Below are positions 24,135-36,911 of a DNA stretch of 64,000 nt, piece after piece. Both the position numbers and the translations under genes were made by a program. The notes under the pieces were generated by a model. That model made no database searches. It was not told the origin of the DNA and saw only the letters and a program-made list of their open reading frames with translations. Every line of letters starts with the position of its first letter. The stretch's first letter is position 1. This DNA is from PALSA-693 sp963834725 (GTDB taxonomy: Bacteria > Actinomycetota > Acidimicrobiia > Acidimicrobiales > Palsa-688): assembly GCA_963834725.1 (NCBI GenBank), contig CAWICN010000001.1, positions 372,001 to 436,000 of the forward strand. The letters run 5' to 3'.

Positions 24135-26546
24135 CTAATCGAGAGCTTCGGCGGCAAACAAGTCGCCGAGGCGATCCTCGGGATACCCGAGCAGCCCGGT
24201 GAGCACTTCGACGGTGTGCTCGCCCAGGACCGGCGGCCCGCGCCGGATGACGGCGGGAGTGGCGGACAGACCGAGCCGGTTGGCCTCGACCACGACGGTT
24301 CCATGTTCGGCGTGCGGCACGGTGACGAAGTGGTTTTGATAGACAAGTTGTTCGTCGACCGCGCACTCGGCGGAGTTCTGCACGGCGTGCGCGGGCACGC
24401 CGACCCCGACCAGGATGGCGGCCGCGGCGGCCGCATCGAGGCCGGCGGACCACGCCGCCACCAGGCCGTCGAGCTCGAGCACCCGAGCGCGACGCTCGTC
24501 GACGGCAAGATGGGCGACATCGGGCCGACCGAGCACCCCGGCGAGCCGGTGCCAGTCGGTGTCGTCGCGGCAAGCGATCGCCACCCACTGATCGTTGCCG
24601 GCGCTCGGGTAGACACCGTGGGGCGACATGACGGGGTCGGCGTTGGCGGCGGCCGCCTGAACGGTCCCGTTCACGACATAGTCGAGCAATGCCGGGGTCA
24701 GGAAGTGCACGGCCGACTCCGCTTGCGCGAAGTCAAAATACTGACCGCGACCGGTGCGCCGGCGTTCGTCCAGCGCGGCCAGCACTGTGCAGAACGCAAA
24801 GCGGGGCGACATGTAGTCGGTGTAGGCGCCGAACGGACCGCACGGCGGACGGTCGGGCCAGCCGGTGAGGTGGAAAAAGCCGGTGAGTGAGGCGCCCATG
24901 GTGCCAAATCCGGCGTATTCAGCAAGCGGACCGCTATGACCGAACAGGCAGCTCGACATCATGATGATGTCGCGGTTGACGGCAGCAACGCGCTGGTAAT
25001 CGAGCCCGAGGCTGGTAGCGCCGCGCGGGGAGAACGACTCGATGAGGACGTCGGCCCAGCGGATCAGGTCCTCGAGCACGCCGTGACCCTCCGGAGTACG
25101 GAGATTGAGGGTGATGCTCTGCTTTCCGGCTCCCATGTTGAACAGGAGTCCTGACGCCTCGGCGCCGGGAACATCATTGAGGAATGGCGCCACGGTGCGA
25201 GCTACGTCGGTCACCTTGGTGGACTCAACACGGACGACCGTGGCGCCGAGGTCCGCCATCACCCGGGTCGTCTGCGGCCCCGACATCGCCCACGTGAGGT
25301 CCAACACCTTCACTCCATCTAGCGGTAGCCGGCGTTCCGCAGCTGTCGTCGCCGGCGCCGGCGTGGTGGCGGGCACCGGCGCAGCCAGCACTTCGTCCGT
25401 GTGTTCGCCCAGGCGTGGCGCCCGGCCGAGGCGGATGGCGGCGCTGGAACCCCATGCAAACGGTCCGGGCGCGCGTACCGGTCGATCCTTGAGCACTGGG
25501 TCGTCGACTTCGTCCCAGAAGTCGCGGAGGGCGAACTGGGTGCTTTCGATGATGTCGTCGGGGGCGGCGACCGGAGCGATCAACAGCACCTTGGACCGCG
25601 CCGCCTCGAGCAACTCCGCCTTCGTCTTGGTCAGGCAGAACTCTTCGACGACCTGCTTGAGCCGCTCGTACTCCGAGATCGGCTCTCGCCCGTCGTAGAG
25701 CATCTCCGCATAGCCGATCCAGTCTTTGTCGCGGGTTTCTTCGTCGCAATGGCCCTCCTCGTGGATCCAGTTCATCAATCGTCGTGTGAAGGGCCCCATT
25801 GAGTTCCCGAATAAAAAGGTGATTGATACGAAGCCGTCCTTGCAGGGCCAGCGCAGCTTCACGTCCAAGCCCCCCGCCCGGACACCCCCGCTCGATCGGA
25901 GTACGGGCGACCCGCCGAGCGGCACCGCGAGTACGCAGCTCTGGGTGGCCTGAAGGATCGACCGTTGGGCCGAGATGTCGACGTGCTGGCCGAGACCGCT
26001 GCTGGCTCGCTCCAGAAGGGCCGCCATGGCACCGGCCGCGGCATCGGCGGCGGCGTGCAGGAACCCCTGCGGCACGCTGGTTCGCACCGGGGCGCGGTCG
26101 GCGTCACCCGTCATGGCCAGCTGACAACCGGCGGCCAGCACTGTCAAGTCGGTGGCCGGCCAGTCTGCTTTCGGACCCGCCGACCCGAACGGGCTGATCG
26201 AGACGGTGATCAGAGCCGGATTGGCTTCCCGCAACGCCGCGAGGTCGACCGGCACCGCCTTCGACTCAATCACCACGTCCGCATCGCGAGCGAGCCTCGT
26301 CAAGTGGTTGCGTCCCTCATCGGTGTCGAGCTGGAGCGCGACGCTGCGCTTGCCCCGGTTCCAGCCATGGAACGTGAGGGAGCGCTCGACGTCCTCGACG
26401 TCGCCGGCAAAGGGCGGCAGTCGGCGTGAACCGGACCCGCCGGGCGGCTCGACCAGGATGACGTCGGCGCCCAGGCTGGCAAGCATGTACCCGGCGAGCT
26501 GCCCCCGCTCGTCGGTCAGGTCAAGGACACGGTACGGCGCGAGCAT
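24135..26546 (-). CDS. Second two-domain CaiB/BaiF-type CoA transferase
   Basis: The 803-residue protein again fuses two class III CoA-transferase halves. The N-half has YRVLDLTDERGQLAGYMLAS and NRGKRSVALQLDT, and the C-half has LDGVKVLDLTWAMSGPQTTR and GAYTDYMSPRFAFCTVLAAL with RTGRGQ. The catalytic Asp is present in the C-half (YTDYMS, 21 residues before TGRGQ). The equivalent N-half position, 21 before SGLGQ, appears to be Phe (QGFLHAAAD), so only one half may be active. ATG 26546 follows AAGGAGGG. It is only loosely similar to the 16220 protein, so the two probably serve different acids. Confidence 0.9.
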   Translation of the reverse strand: MLAPYRVLDLTDERGQLAGYMLASLGADVILVEPPGGSGSRRLPPFAGDVEDVERSLTFHGWNRGKRSVALQLDTDEGRNHLTRLARDADVVIESKAVPVDLAALREANPALITVSISPFGSAGPKADWPATDLTVLAAGCQLAMTGDADRAPVRTSVPQGFLHAAADAAAGAMAALLERASSGLGQHVDISAQRSILQATQSCVLAVPLGGSPVLRSSGGVRAGGLDVKLRWPCKDGFVSITFLFGNSMGPFTRRLMNWIHEEGHCDEETRDKDWIGYAEMLYDGREPISEYERLKQVVEEFCLTKTKAELLEAARSKVLLIAPVAAPDDIIESTQFALRDFWDEVDDPVLKDRPVRAPGPFAWGSSAAIRLGRAPRLGEHTDEVLAAPVPATTPAPATTAAERRLPLDGVKVLDLTWAMSGPQTTRVMADLGATVVRVESTKVTDVARTVAPFLNDVPGAEASGLLFNMGAGKQSITLNLRTPEGHGVLEDLIRWADVLIESFSPRGATSLGLDYQRVAAVNRDIIMMSSCLFGHSGPLAEYAGFGTMGASLTGFFHLTGWPDRPPCGPFGAYTDYMSPRFAFCTVLAALDERRRTGRGQYFDFAQAESAVHFLTPALLDYVVNGTVQAAAANADPVMSPHGVYPSAGNDQWVAIACRDDTDWHRLAGVLGRPDVAHLAVDERRARVLELDGLVAAWSAGLDAAAAAAILVGVGVPAHAVQNSAECAVDEQLVYQNHFVTVPHAEHGTVVVEANRLGLSATPAVIRRGPPVLGEHTVEVLTGLLGYPEDRLGDLFAAEALD

Positions 26547-26971
26547 GGCGAGTTCCCTCCTTGTAGCGGGAGCGGCCGGGCACACCCACGGGTGGCCAGG
26601 CTATATGCGAGTGTCACGATGACGGTAGCCCGGGCGTCGGTCACGAATGGTTCGGCCGACAGCACCGGCAAGGAGACCCTGGATCGCGACGATCACCGGC
26701 AAGAGCTTGCGTCCCGAGGCTGCGCCTCTACGGCCCGCTTCAGCGGTCGTTCGACAATGCCTGGCAGCCAGACGAGCTCACACCGCGCTGACCGCCACGC
26801 CGGTCACTTGACGGCTCCGGGTCAGGCACTCGCAGGACTGAATCAGCTGCCGACAGTCTCGGAACGCGGCTCGGTGGGATTTCCGTCACTGCTCAGCGAA
26901 GGGTGCTCATCAGCGGGCATCGGGATGGCCACGCCGTTACCGGCGCCTGGCTCTGCCGCCACTTCGGGATC
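26547..26971. other. Intergenic stretch, nothing recognised
   Basis: 425 bases between the DUF6295 gene end and the CoA-transferase start on the minus strand. The translations here lack homology. It probably holds the promoter for the CoA-transferase gene. Confidence 0.4.
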
Positions 26972-27247
26972 TTACGGGTCGGCGAGTACGGCTGGGGGGA
27001 CTGCAGCGAGCACGGACAGAATCGATTCAGCCAGCGCTCGGGCCGTTTCCGCTGTGAGTTCGATACCGACCCTGGCTGATGGTCCGGCCGCCGGCCGACG
27101 CAGGTCGATGTTGAGCGTGTGGGTGGCCAGGGTATGCACCGGATGGTCGAAGTAGACCGCGGCTTCGGTGACGCCCAGCCACTCGCCACCGCTCTTCGCG
27201 CTCCCCGTCACAGGTACTTTCTCAGTGAGATAGGTGCACACGGTCAT
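26972..27247 (-). CDS. DUF6295 family protein
   Basis: The 91-residue product, from ATG 27247, starts MTVCTYLTEKVPVTGSAKSG and continues with YFDHPVHTLATHTLNIDLRR and ELTAETARALAESI. This matches a family of about 95-residue actinobacterial proteins of unknown function (DUF6295), with conserved C-x-Y near the start and an HTLNID motif. Its start overlaps the dienelactone hydrolase stop by four bases (ATGA on the minus strand), so it is the second gene of a coupled pair and probably works with the hydrolase or its substrate. Confidence 0.78.
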   Translation of the reverse strand: MTVCTYLTEKVPVTGSAKSGGEWLGVTEAAVYFDHPVHTLATHTLNIDLRRPAAGPSARVGIELTAETARALAESILSVLAAVPPAVLADP

Positions 27248-27987
27248 TCCCCGCTGAGATATCGAGCGAAGAAGTCTCCGATCTTCTGCCATCCATCTAC
27301 GGCAGCTTCGACGCGGTAGGACGGCCGGTCGACCGAGAAGAACGCGTGCCCCGCGCCATCGTAGCGGTGGAACTCGAACTCCTTCCCGGCTTCAGTCAGG
27401 GCGCGCTCTAACACGTCGACCTGTTCTGGCGTGGGGAACTGGTCGTCATTGCCGAACAGCCCCAGGATTGGGCAACCGACCTTCGGGGCGCGGTCCACCA
27501 GCGGCACCATGCTGGAGAACTGCGGCACCGGGTCCCCCACGATCAGCCCGCCATAGCAGACGACCCCCGCCTGTATCGGCAGCTCCGTCGTCATCAAGAA
27601 CGTGTGCCGCCCTCCCGAGCAGTGGCCGATGACGCCGATCTTGTCGTTGCTGTTGGACAGCGCCCGGAGGTAGGCCGCCCCGGCGGCCACGTCACCTACG
27701 ACCTGCTCGTCCGGCACTCCGCCTTGGGCCCGAACCTCCGCCGCGGCGTCGTCGTGAGAGATGCCTTCGCCCACCCGGGAGTACAAATGCGGGCACACCG
27801 CGTTATAGCCCATGACGGCGAGCCGGCGAACGTACTCCCTTGTCTCGCGGTCATAGCCCGGCAGATGGTGGATAACGACGACCCCGCCCCTCGGCGCAGA
27901 GTCCAATGGACGGGCCAGGTAGCTCTCGACCAGGTCGCCGCCGCCCCCTGGTAAGCGAACGGTCTCGGCAATCACGGCGTCGTACAT
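27244..27987 (-). CDS. Dienelactone hydrolase family protein
   Basis: The 247-residue alpha/beta hydrolase shows the cysteine-type nucleophile elbow GHCSGG, in place of the GxSxG of serine hydrolases, an acid in LFGNDDQFP and the catalytic His in GAGHAFF. This is the DLH Cys-Asp-His triad. Classical members open dienelactones in chloroaromatic breakdown, but many actinobacterial paralogues have other ester or lactone substrates. It is first in a two-gene unit with the DUF6295 gene. Confidence 0.9.
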   Translation of the reverse strand: MYDAVIAETVRLPGGGGDLVESYLARPLDSAPRGGVVVIHHLPGYDRETREYVRRLAVMGYNAVCPHLYSRVGEGISHDDAAAEVRAQGGVPDEQVVGDVAAGAAYLRALSNSNDKIGVIGHCSGGRHTFLMTTELPIQAGVVCYGGLIVGDPVPQFSSMVPLVDRAPKVGCPILGLFGNDDQFPTPEQVDVLERALTEAGKEFEFHRYDGAGHAFFSVDRPSYRVEAAVDGWQKIGDFFARYLSGE

Positions 27988-28135
27988 CTGTCCTCCTCAC
28001 ACTCACACAACCACATCGATACTTGCCGCCGGCAACCATAGCCGCTAAAGACCGACCGCCATTCCGACGCTCGCGGAACGGTCGTGCCAGGCGAACGGCT
28101 CCCTTGGCGGCGGGGCATCCACGCCTGTCGGACGC

Positions 28136-28315
28136 CTCGCCGGCGGCTGAAGTGACCTTGGACACTGTGCCTTGGGGCATCCATGCGCTCAGCACAATGC
28201 GGCCGCCCGATGTCACGACGCGGCACGTCTCCGCTGCGGCCGCAACCGCATCGGGAGCAAAGATCACCCCGAACACCGACAGGATTACGTCTGCGCTCGC
28301 GTCGCCAAGATGATC
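28136..28315 (-). pseudogene. SAM-dependent methyltransferase fragment
   Basis: About 60 residues on the minus strand read ADVILSVFGVIFAPDAVAAA followed by ETCRVVTSGGRIVLSAWMPQG. This is the segment after the SAM-binding motif in UbiE/class I methyltransferases (SVFGVMFAPD...RPGGRI.L..W). The flanking sequence in the same frame is unrelated. The rest of the gene is missing. Confidence 0.6.
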
Positions 28316-28344
28316 GGGCGTTGATGCGTGCGGTGAGGCGCGCC

Positions 28345-30378
28345 ATGCTGTCGAGCATGGCCGTCGGGAGGCAGATCGGCAGGGCGTGGCCGGCCGGTGT
28401 GGCAGTCGTTCTCTGCGCCGCGATCGCCATCGCGAGCGCCTGCACGACGGGTGGCCCTCACGCTCGTACGCCGCAGCGGTCATTGCCCCCGGCGGGCGCG
28501 CTCCAGGCCAACCCGGGCGGTCTGGTCGACCAGCCGGTCGCCTCTACCGGCTGTGGCCGGCAGCCCGGGATCAGGCCGGGGACTACAGCGCAGCTCACCG
28601 TCGCGGTCCCGCCCGCCCGCGCCTCCGGAGCCCGTCACCGCAGCTTCTGGCTGCACCTGCCTCCCGGCTATGACGCTGCCCGGCCGACCCCACTGATACT
28701 TGCGTTTCATGGCGGTGGCGGGACCGCGCTCGGGATGCAGGGCACCAGCGGCCTGTCAGCGGTCGCGGACCAGCGCGGCTTCATGGTCGCCTACCCGCAG
28801 GGGCTGTCCCAGGACCACGGCCGCGCTGCCCCTGGCTGGGATGCCAGCGGACCGAGGGATCCCTTCGCTGACGGAATCGACGACGGGTTGTACGTCAGCG
28901 ACCTGTTGAGCGCGATCCAGGCCAGCTACTGCGTGGATCCCGCCCGGATCTGGGCGACTGGGATCTCCAACGGCGGCAGCATGGTCGGTTACCTCGCGTG
29001 CGTGCTGGCCGCCCGGATCGCGGCCTTCGCACCGGTCGAAGGGGTCTTCTTCCAGATCCCCGGTGGCTGCCATCCGGCGCATCCGGCCTCGATATTCGAC
29101 GTGCATGTCCGCACCGACCCGGTCGCGCCGTTCGCCGGAGTCCCCGCACGCGGATCGCCGGATTACTATGCGCTGGCCATTCCGGCCTGGCTCCGCGACT
29201 GGGCCAGCCGCGACACCTGCGCCGGCACCCCGCAGCCGGCCGTCATCACCCCAGGGATGATCCAGCAAACCTGGCCGCAGTGCCCGGCGGGCGCCAGCAT
29301 CACCTCCGACGTCTTCCCGGCCGGCGGCCATACCTGGTTCCGGTCCATCGGCAGCGCGGCCGGTGACGACCTGCTCCTGGCCTTCTTCCAGCAGCATCCC
29401 CTGCGGCCGGTGGCAGCCTCGTGGGGGCCAGTCAGCACACCGCCTGTTCCTCCTGTGAACGCGAGCCGGATCGCCATCCGGTCGATGCGAGTGTTCCGCC
29501 TGCCCGGGCCGGGCGCGGAGCCTTTCGATATCGCGGCCGGTGCCAACGGCTCAATGTGGTTCACAGAGTTCGCGGCCGACAAAATCGGCCGGATCACCCC
29601 GGCCGGCGTGATCACGGAGTACCAGGTGCCTACCCCGGGAGCGGGGCCATATCAGATCGCCGCCGGGCCGCAGGGCACGATGTGGTTCACCGAGTACAAC
29701 ACCACCAGGATCGGGCGAGTCACGTCGGCCGGGCAGGTGACGCAGTTCTCCGTCCCGAGGCCGACCTACGGTCCCGCCGGCATCACCGGCTCGGCTACCG
29801 GGCCCATGTATGCGGCCGATCCAGCTGGCTTCATCGACACGATCTCTGCCTCCGGGCCGATCACAGCGACACGGGTGCCGTCCGCGCTCGGGCTGCCCTT
29901 CGCTATCGCCCGGCTGGCTGGTGGCACCCGGTGGATCAGCGAGCTCACCGGCTACTTCGAATATTCCCGGCACCTGCTGAGCTTCCCGCCCGGATCGGGC
30001 ACGCCGTCGCGGTCGATCACGCTGCCCGATCCGCTGAGCAACATCGTCGCGCTGGCCGCCGGGCCAGGCGGGACGGTGTGGGCCGCTGACTTCGGCACCG
30101 GGAAGGTCGATATGGTCAGACCGGCCGGCCAAGTGACCATCATCCCGGCGGGCACGGCCGCCAGCGGGTTGAGCGACATCACTCCCGGACCGGACGGCGC
30201 GATGTGGGTAAGCGCCCAGGACGGGATCATCGCTCGGGTGACTCCCGGCGGCGGCGTGTCCGAGCTGACCCTGCCCACCGCCGGGAGTAACCCGGACGGC
30301 ATTGCCGCCGGACCCGGCAGGACGATCTGGGTGACCGAGACCGGCAGCGAGGCGATCGTGGAGATCACCCTGCGCTAA
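28345..30378 (+). CDS. Lipoprotein: polyhydroxyalkanoate-depolymerase/feruloyl-esterase-like domain plus Vgb-type propeller
   Basis: The 677-residue product has a signal peptide ending IAIASAC, a lipobox, so it is probably membrane-anchored outside the cell. Residues about 80-350 form an LpqC/PHB-depolymerase-type hydrolase: PLILAFHGGGGTA (oxyanion region), WATGISNGGSMVGY (GxSNGG nucleophile) and FPAGGHTWF (His). Residues about 390-675 are repeated strands like virginiamycin B lyase propellers (AAGANGSMWFTEFAADKIGR; AAGPQGTMWFTEYNTTRIGR; TPGPDGAMWVSAQDGIIAR). ATG 28345 follows GTGAGG; 28324 is an alternative. Fusion of these two domains is unusual. A substrate such as a polyester or feruloyl ester is possible; Vgb lyase activity is not implied. 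Confidence 0.82.
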   Translation: MLSSMAVGRQIGRAWPAGVAVVLCAAIAIASACTTGGPHARTPQRSLPPAGALQANPGGLVDQPVASTGCGRQPGIRPGTTAQLTVAVPPARASGARHRSFWLHLPPGYDAARPTPLILAFHGGGGTALGMQGTSGLSAVADQRGFMVAYPQGLSQDHGRAAPGWDASGPRDPFADGIDDGLYVSDLLSAIQASYCVDPARIWATGISNGGSMVGYLACVLAARIAAFAPVEGVFFQIPGGCHPAHPASIFDVHVRTDPVAPFAGVPARGSPDYYALAIPAWLRDWASRDTCAGTPQPAVITPGMIQQTWPQCPAGASITSDVFPAGGHTWFRSIGSAAGDDLLLAFFQQHPLRPVAASWGPVSTPPVPPVNASRIAIRSMRVFRLPGPGAEPFDIAAGANGSMWFTEFAADKIGRITPAGVITEYQVPTPGAGPYQIAAGPQGTMWFTEYNTTRIGRVTSAGQVTQFSVPRPTYGPAGITGSATGPMYAADPAGFIDTISASGPITATRVPSALGLPFAIARLAGGTRWISELTGYFEYSRHLLSFPPGSGTPSRSITLPDPLSNIVALAAGPGGTVWAADFGTGKVDMVRPAGQVTIIPAGTAASGLSDITPGPDGAMWVSAQDGIIARVTPGGGVSELTLPTAGSNPDGIAAGPGRTIWVTETGSEAIVEITLR

Positions 30379-30562
30379 AACCCCGGACCGGGAAGTCAGT
30401 TTTTGACCGGAGTTTCGACAGCGGACCCGGCGCCAGAAACCGCGGGAAAGTCACCCATCGGCATGCGTCAAGCCGCTTCACGGACGAGATAACAGTGCCG
30501 GAATTGTCGATCTGAACTTCGTACGCCGCGGTCAGATCAGCTGTGCCGAGGGACTCCGCCGG

Positions 30563-31605
30563 TTACGGGACTGGCTTCTGGCGGTCGAGGCATTCGGGAT
30601 TGACCGAGATCTCATCGGGGGACAGACCGTAATAGTCGGCCGCTTCGCGGAGCCTGTCTTCGCCTCGGCCGAGGGTGAAGCGGTGGCCGTCGGGGTCGCG
30701 AACAACGAAGTCACGCATACCAAGGCGGCGCGCCAGTTCTGCCATGCCCGGCCAGTAGGGCGAGGCCTCTACGGCGCGGGCGAACAGCCAGAGCAAGATG
30801 CGGCCGAGGTCGAGCTCCAGCAGCTCCGCCATGCGCGAAGCCAAGCGAGCGAGCGTCGGCGCCCTCAATGAACACGCCATTGAAGATGTGCTGGGTCACG
30901 TCATAGTTGGGATCGCCGACGTACGGCTTCGGGTCGATCGCCAGCCACGGCTCTCGGGTCGCGGCAAGGACATTCCCGGCGTGGAGGTCGGTGTGGAGGA
31001 GCACCTCGGTCCCGGCGTTCCTGGGGAGCTGACGGAGGAGATGAACGCCTTCGTTCGCCAGCTGCGCGTCGAGACGGCCACGCTCAGAGCGGCTCCGCTG
31101 CTCGTAGCGGTCCGCCCGGTAGTCGCCCATCTCCGTCAGGGAGCGAAAGCGGTGGCCGGGCGGGGGCGCGATCCACACACGCCGGAGCAGGCTCGCCACA
31201 ACCAGATCGTGCTCCTGGGGAGGCGAAGCCCGCAGCAGCGTCCCCGGCTGACACCGCTCGAGGAGCAGGATCGTCGCTGCCCGCGCCTCTTCGGCCCGGT
31301 GAAGGTGCACAGCTCCGACTCCCTCCCAGGCCCGCAGGCCGTCCGCCTCATGAGCAGCCTCGGGGTGCGGCCAGCCAACCTTGAGCACGAGGTCGATGCC
31401 CTCCTCGTCGCGGGCTGTCGCCACCCCAGGCGGTCTGACCTCCCGGCACGAACGGCTCGGCCAGCTCCAACGCCCAGGCGGCCGCGATCCTCGACACCAG
31501 CGCCGGCAGCCGCTTCAGCCAGTCGGCCCGTTCTTGGCGGGCAGCGGCATCGGCCAGGCCCTCGGGGACGACGAAGCCCGTCACCTCGACCTCTTCCGGC
31601 GTCAT
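30563..31605 (-). pseudogene. Aminoglycoside/hydroxyurea phosphotransferase-like gene joined to a VOC tail, frameshifted
   Basis: The start (31605) reads MTPEEVEVTGFVVPEG and ELAEPFVPGGQTAW. The frame then shifts near 31430 into DEEGIDLVLKVGWPHPEAAHE, and LLHTDLHAGNVLAATREPWLAIDPKPYVGDP is the kinase catalytic loop (HxDxxxxN...D). A second shift near 30880 leads to SRMAELLELDLGRILLWL and SPYWPGMAELARRL. This is the APH(6)/streptomycin-kinase family. From about 30715 the frame changes family to GMRDFVVRDPDGHRFTLGRG, a glyoxalase (VOC) C-terminus, ending at 30563. The kinase C-terminus is intact up to the joint, so the VOC piece was joined by rearrangement. Two frameshifts make activity unlikely. 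Confidence 0.78.
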
Positions 31606-32640
31606 ACAACGTCATTATCCGTCAGCACCCTCGGATAGTCGCTCGATGGAGTCGTCGAGATCGCTGACGCTGAGCACGCCGTAATACTGCTGTCACATTG
31701 CGCCGTGTCGCCAACGCCAACTGATCTGGACTGATCCTCGGTGGCCCGGCTGCTTGACCTGGTTGTTGCCTACCTCGAGCGGGCCGGTTGGGTTCTCTCG
31801 CTCGTGTCGAAGCTGGAGAAGAGAGGTTTATTGCTTACTGGGATGCAGTGCTGGCATCGTCCCCCGGGCAAACCGCCCGTTCGGTTGGCGGCTTGTCCTC
31901 CGCGTTGTAATCGGGGAGGTTCGCTCCGGGGTGTTCCCCGCGCTCGCTGCGCTCGGCGCTCCGGCTCCGGGCTCGGCACTCGGCACTCGGCACTCGGCAC
32001 TCGGCACTCGGCACTCGGCACGAAGCGGTAGAGCCGGAGGTCCCTTTTCTGTCGCGGATCGTGCCGTGTTCCGCTTTTCTGCTGCGAATTGTGCCCACTT
32101 GAAGGGGGCCGCGCTACAGAGAAATAGTGAAAGGGACGCAATCGCGACAGAAAATCGCGACTCCTGACCTCGACCCTGAAGACAGCGTCGCCTTCTCGCC
32201 GGGCGAAGGAGAAGCCACCGCCCTCAAAACTGACGACAAGCGAACCGTCCGAGCCAGGATTCAACGGTCGGGTGAGTCGGTCTGACAAGAGCATGGGCAG
32301 TGTGATCGGCGTTGGTGATGGCCGTCAGTGAGGGTCGGATCTGCGCGGCGAGAGTTCGCCAGGCGACGTCGTCGGCCTCGGCAGGCCGCTGGGACCGTGT
32401 AGTTGGTAGAGCGCACCGGGGACACGACAGCCGGTCCGCATGCCGCCCGTATGGAGACCTAGCGTGGCGGTAAGCGCCGATCAGCAAATCGGCGCCACCA
32501 ACGGATACGGCCGACACTTCTGGCTGACGAGGAGGCCCAACGCCTGCTCGACGGCCACCGTTTGATCGGGCCGCTCGGAACTGGTCGAGCCAGCAGTACT
32601 ACGTCATAGACGGCGACGGAGGCGTCCGTGGCCGGGGCGG
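31606..32640. other. Gene-poor region with low-complexity DNA
   Basis: About 1 kb without a supported gene. It holds a seven-copy heptamer repeat (31973-32021), stretches rich in T and A (about 32040-32160) and small frames without homology. Confidence 0.5.
31973..32021 (+). repeat. Seven exact tandem copies of CTCGGCA
   Basis: Heptamers start at 31973, 31980, 31987, 31994, 32001, 32008 and 32015 without mismatch. The unit length is not a multiple of three, so copy-number change would shift any reading frame. No gene spans it convincingly. Confidence 0.95.
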
Positions 32641-33051
32641 TCACTGACCCGAAGGGCCAGGAGCGCGGCGAGCCAGCCGCGCCGCGGTGGCGGACCCGTA
32701 CCCGCTTGCGGTGTTCACGAAATCGGTCTTCCAGGTCCACTCGTCCTGCATGTATTGCCGGAACTCCGGGACAGTCAGCACCACCGTGTCGTCATTGGTC
32801 AATTCCAACATTTCGATAATTGTGTCGTAATCCTTCGTGTGATCGGCAGGTGTCTCCAGTCCGATGTACTGCTCGATGGGCACCCCTTTCCGAACATCTC
32901 GAATGCGGCGTTGGAGCTCCTGCACCATTCGCCGTTCATATCCCTCAAGCGCTTCCTCGAAGGTTTGGCGATGTATCGAGCGGTTCTCCCGCAAGCGTTC
33001 CAGTACGACCTTCTTGTCGAAGGTGAGTTGGTTCAGGCTGGGGTTGATCAT
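32641..33051 (-). CDS. Conserved protein of unknown function (phage-type hypothetical)
   Basis: A 136-residue protein: LERLRENRSIHRQTFEEALEGYERRM, then TPADHTKDYDTIIEMLELTNDDTVVLTVPEF, then DEWTWKTDF. I know this order (a helical start, PADHTKDYD.VI.MLE, W.W...F) from small proteins found in phages and scattered bacteria; no function is known. The C-terminal tail after about 115 (arginine/proline-rich) may be extra. It is isolated between gene-poor DNA and the thiolase gene. Confidence 0.65.
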   Translation of the reverse strand: MINPSLNQLTFDKKVVLERLRENRSIHRQTFEEALEGYERRMVQELQRRIRDVRKGVPIEQYIGLETPADHTKDYDTIIEMLELTNDDTVVLTVPEFRQYMQDEWTWKTDFVNTASGYGSATAARLARRAPGPSGQ

Positions 33052-33208
33052 GTAGCACCTCTGGCGGTGGAGCGGCCAGGTCGGTAACGGTCTCGAGCAT
33101 CAGGCCGATTACATTTGCGCCGGGGAGAACGGCGGGGCCGCCGATATGTTCTTTGCGGGTGCACTGGCCGGTCGGGCCATATCCGCAGGATAAGACCGCT
33201 GCAATGAG

Positions 33209-34384
<1,176 letters not shown>

Positions 34385-34534
34385 CTGAAGTCTCCCTCTG
34401 TCCGACCGATCGCCGGACCTAGACCGACGCCGGTGCTACCGCCGGAGAGCCGTCAGCCCGGAACTCCGAGCTGAGCCTTCTCTCCCTTCGGTTGTACCGT
34501 CGGCCACGATGCTAGACCACTACCTCCGACCGGG

Positions 34535-34575
34535 CACGGCCCGACCCGGCGGCCGGACACGGCCGGACCCGGCGG
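34535..34575. repeat. Direct repeat, two 18-bp copies
   Basis: CACGGCCCGACCCGGCGG at 34535 and CACGGCCGGACCCGGCGG at 34558, one mismatch. It lies between the thiolase start and the FadB stop. Very GC-rich and self-complementary in part, it could fold as a terminator for the FadB transcript. Confidence 0.55.
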
Positions 34576-34599
34576 GCACCCCGGGCCGGGCCGGTGGTC

Positions 34600-36693
<2,094 letters not shown>

Positions 36694-36911
36694 GAGCGCT
36701 CCCGGTTGATCGGCGGCCAGAGTTGATCCGAAGGCAGTTGCTTCGCCCTGCCCGGCAATCTAACGCCTCCCCTGGACACAGGCGGCTGGCGTTCCCCACA
36801 GACCCGCAACGCATCGCTGTCCCTGGCGACTCGATCGTCGCCGACGGGTGGGGCTCGGGCCGATCCACTACTGCGAACGGGCCGGCGGGACGGTCGCCCC
36901 TGGGCGACGGA

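Noticed and set aside
31973..32021. CRISPR-like repeat array
   Set aside because: The seven units are directly adjacent 7-mers with no spacers; it is a microsatellite.
32405..32440. tRNA-like D-arm sequence (TAGTTGGTAGAGCG)
   Set aside because: No anticodon arm, T-arm or matching acceptor stem follows; only the D-arm-like string is present.
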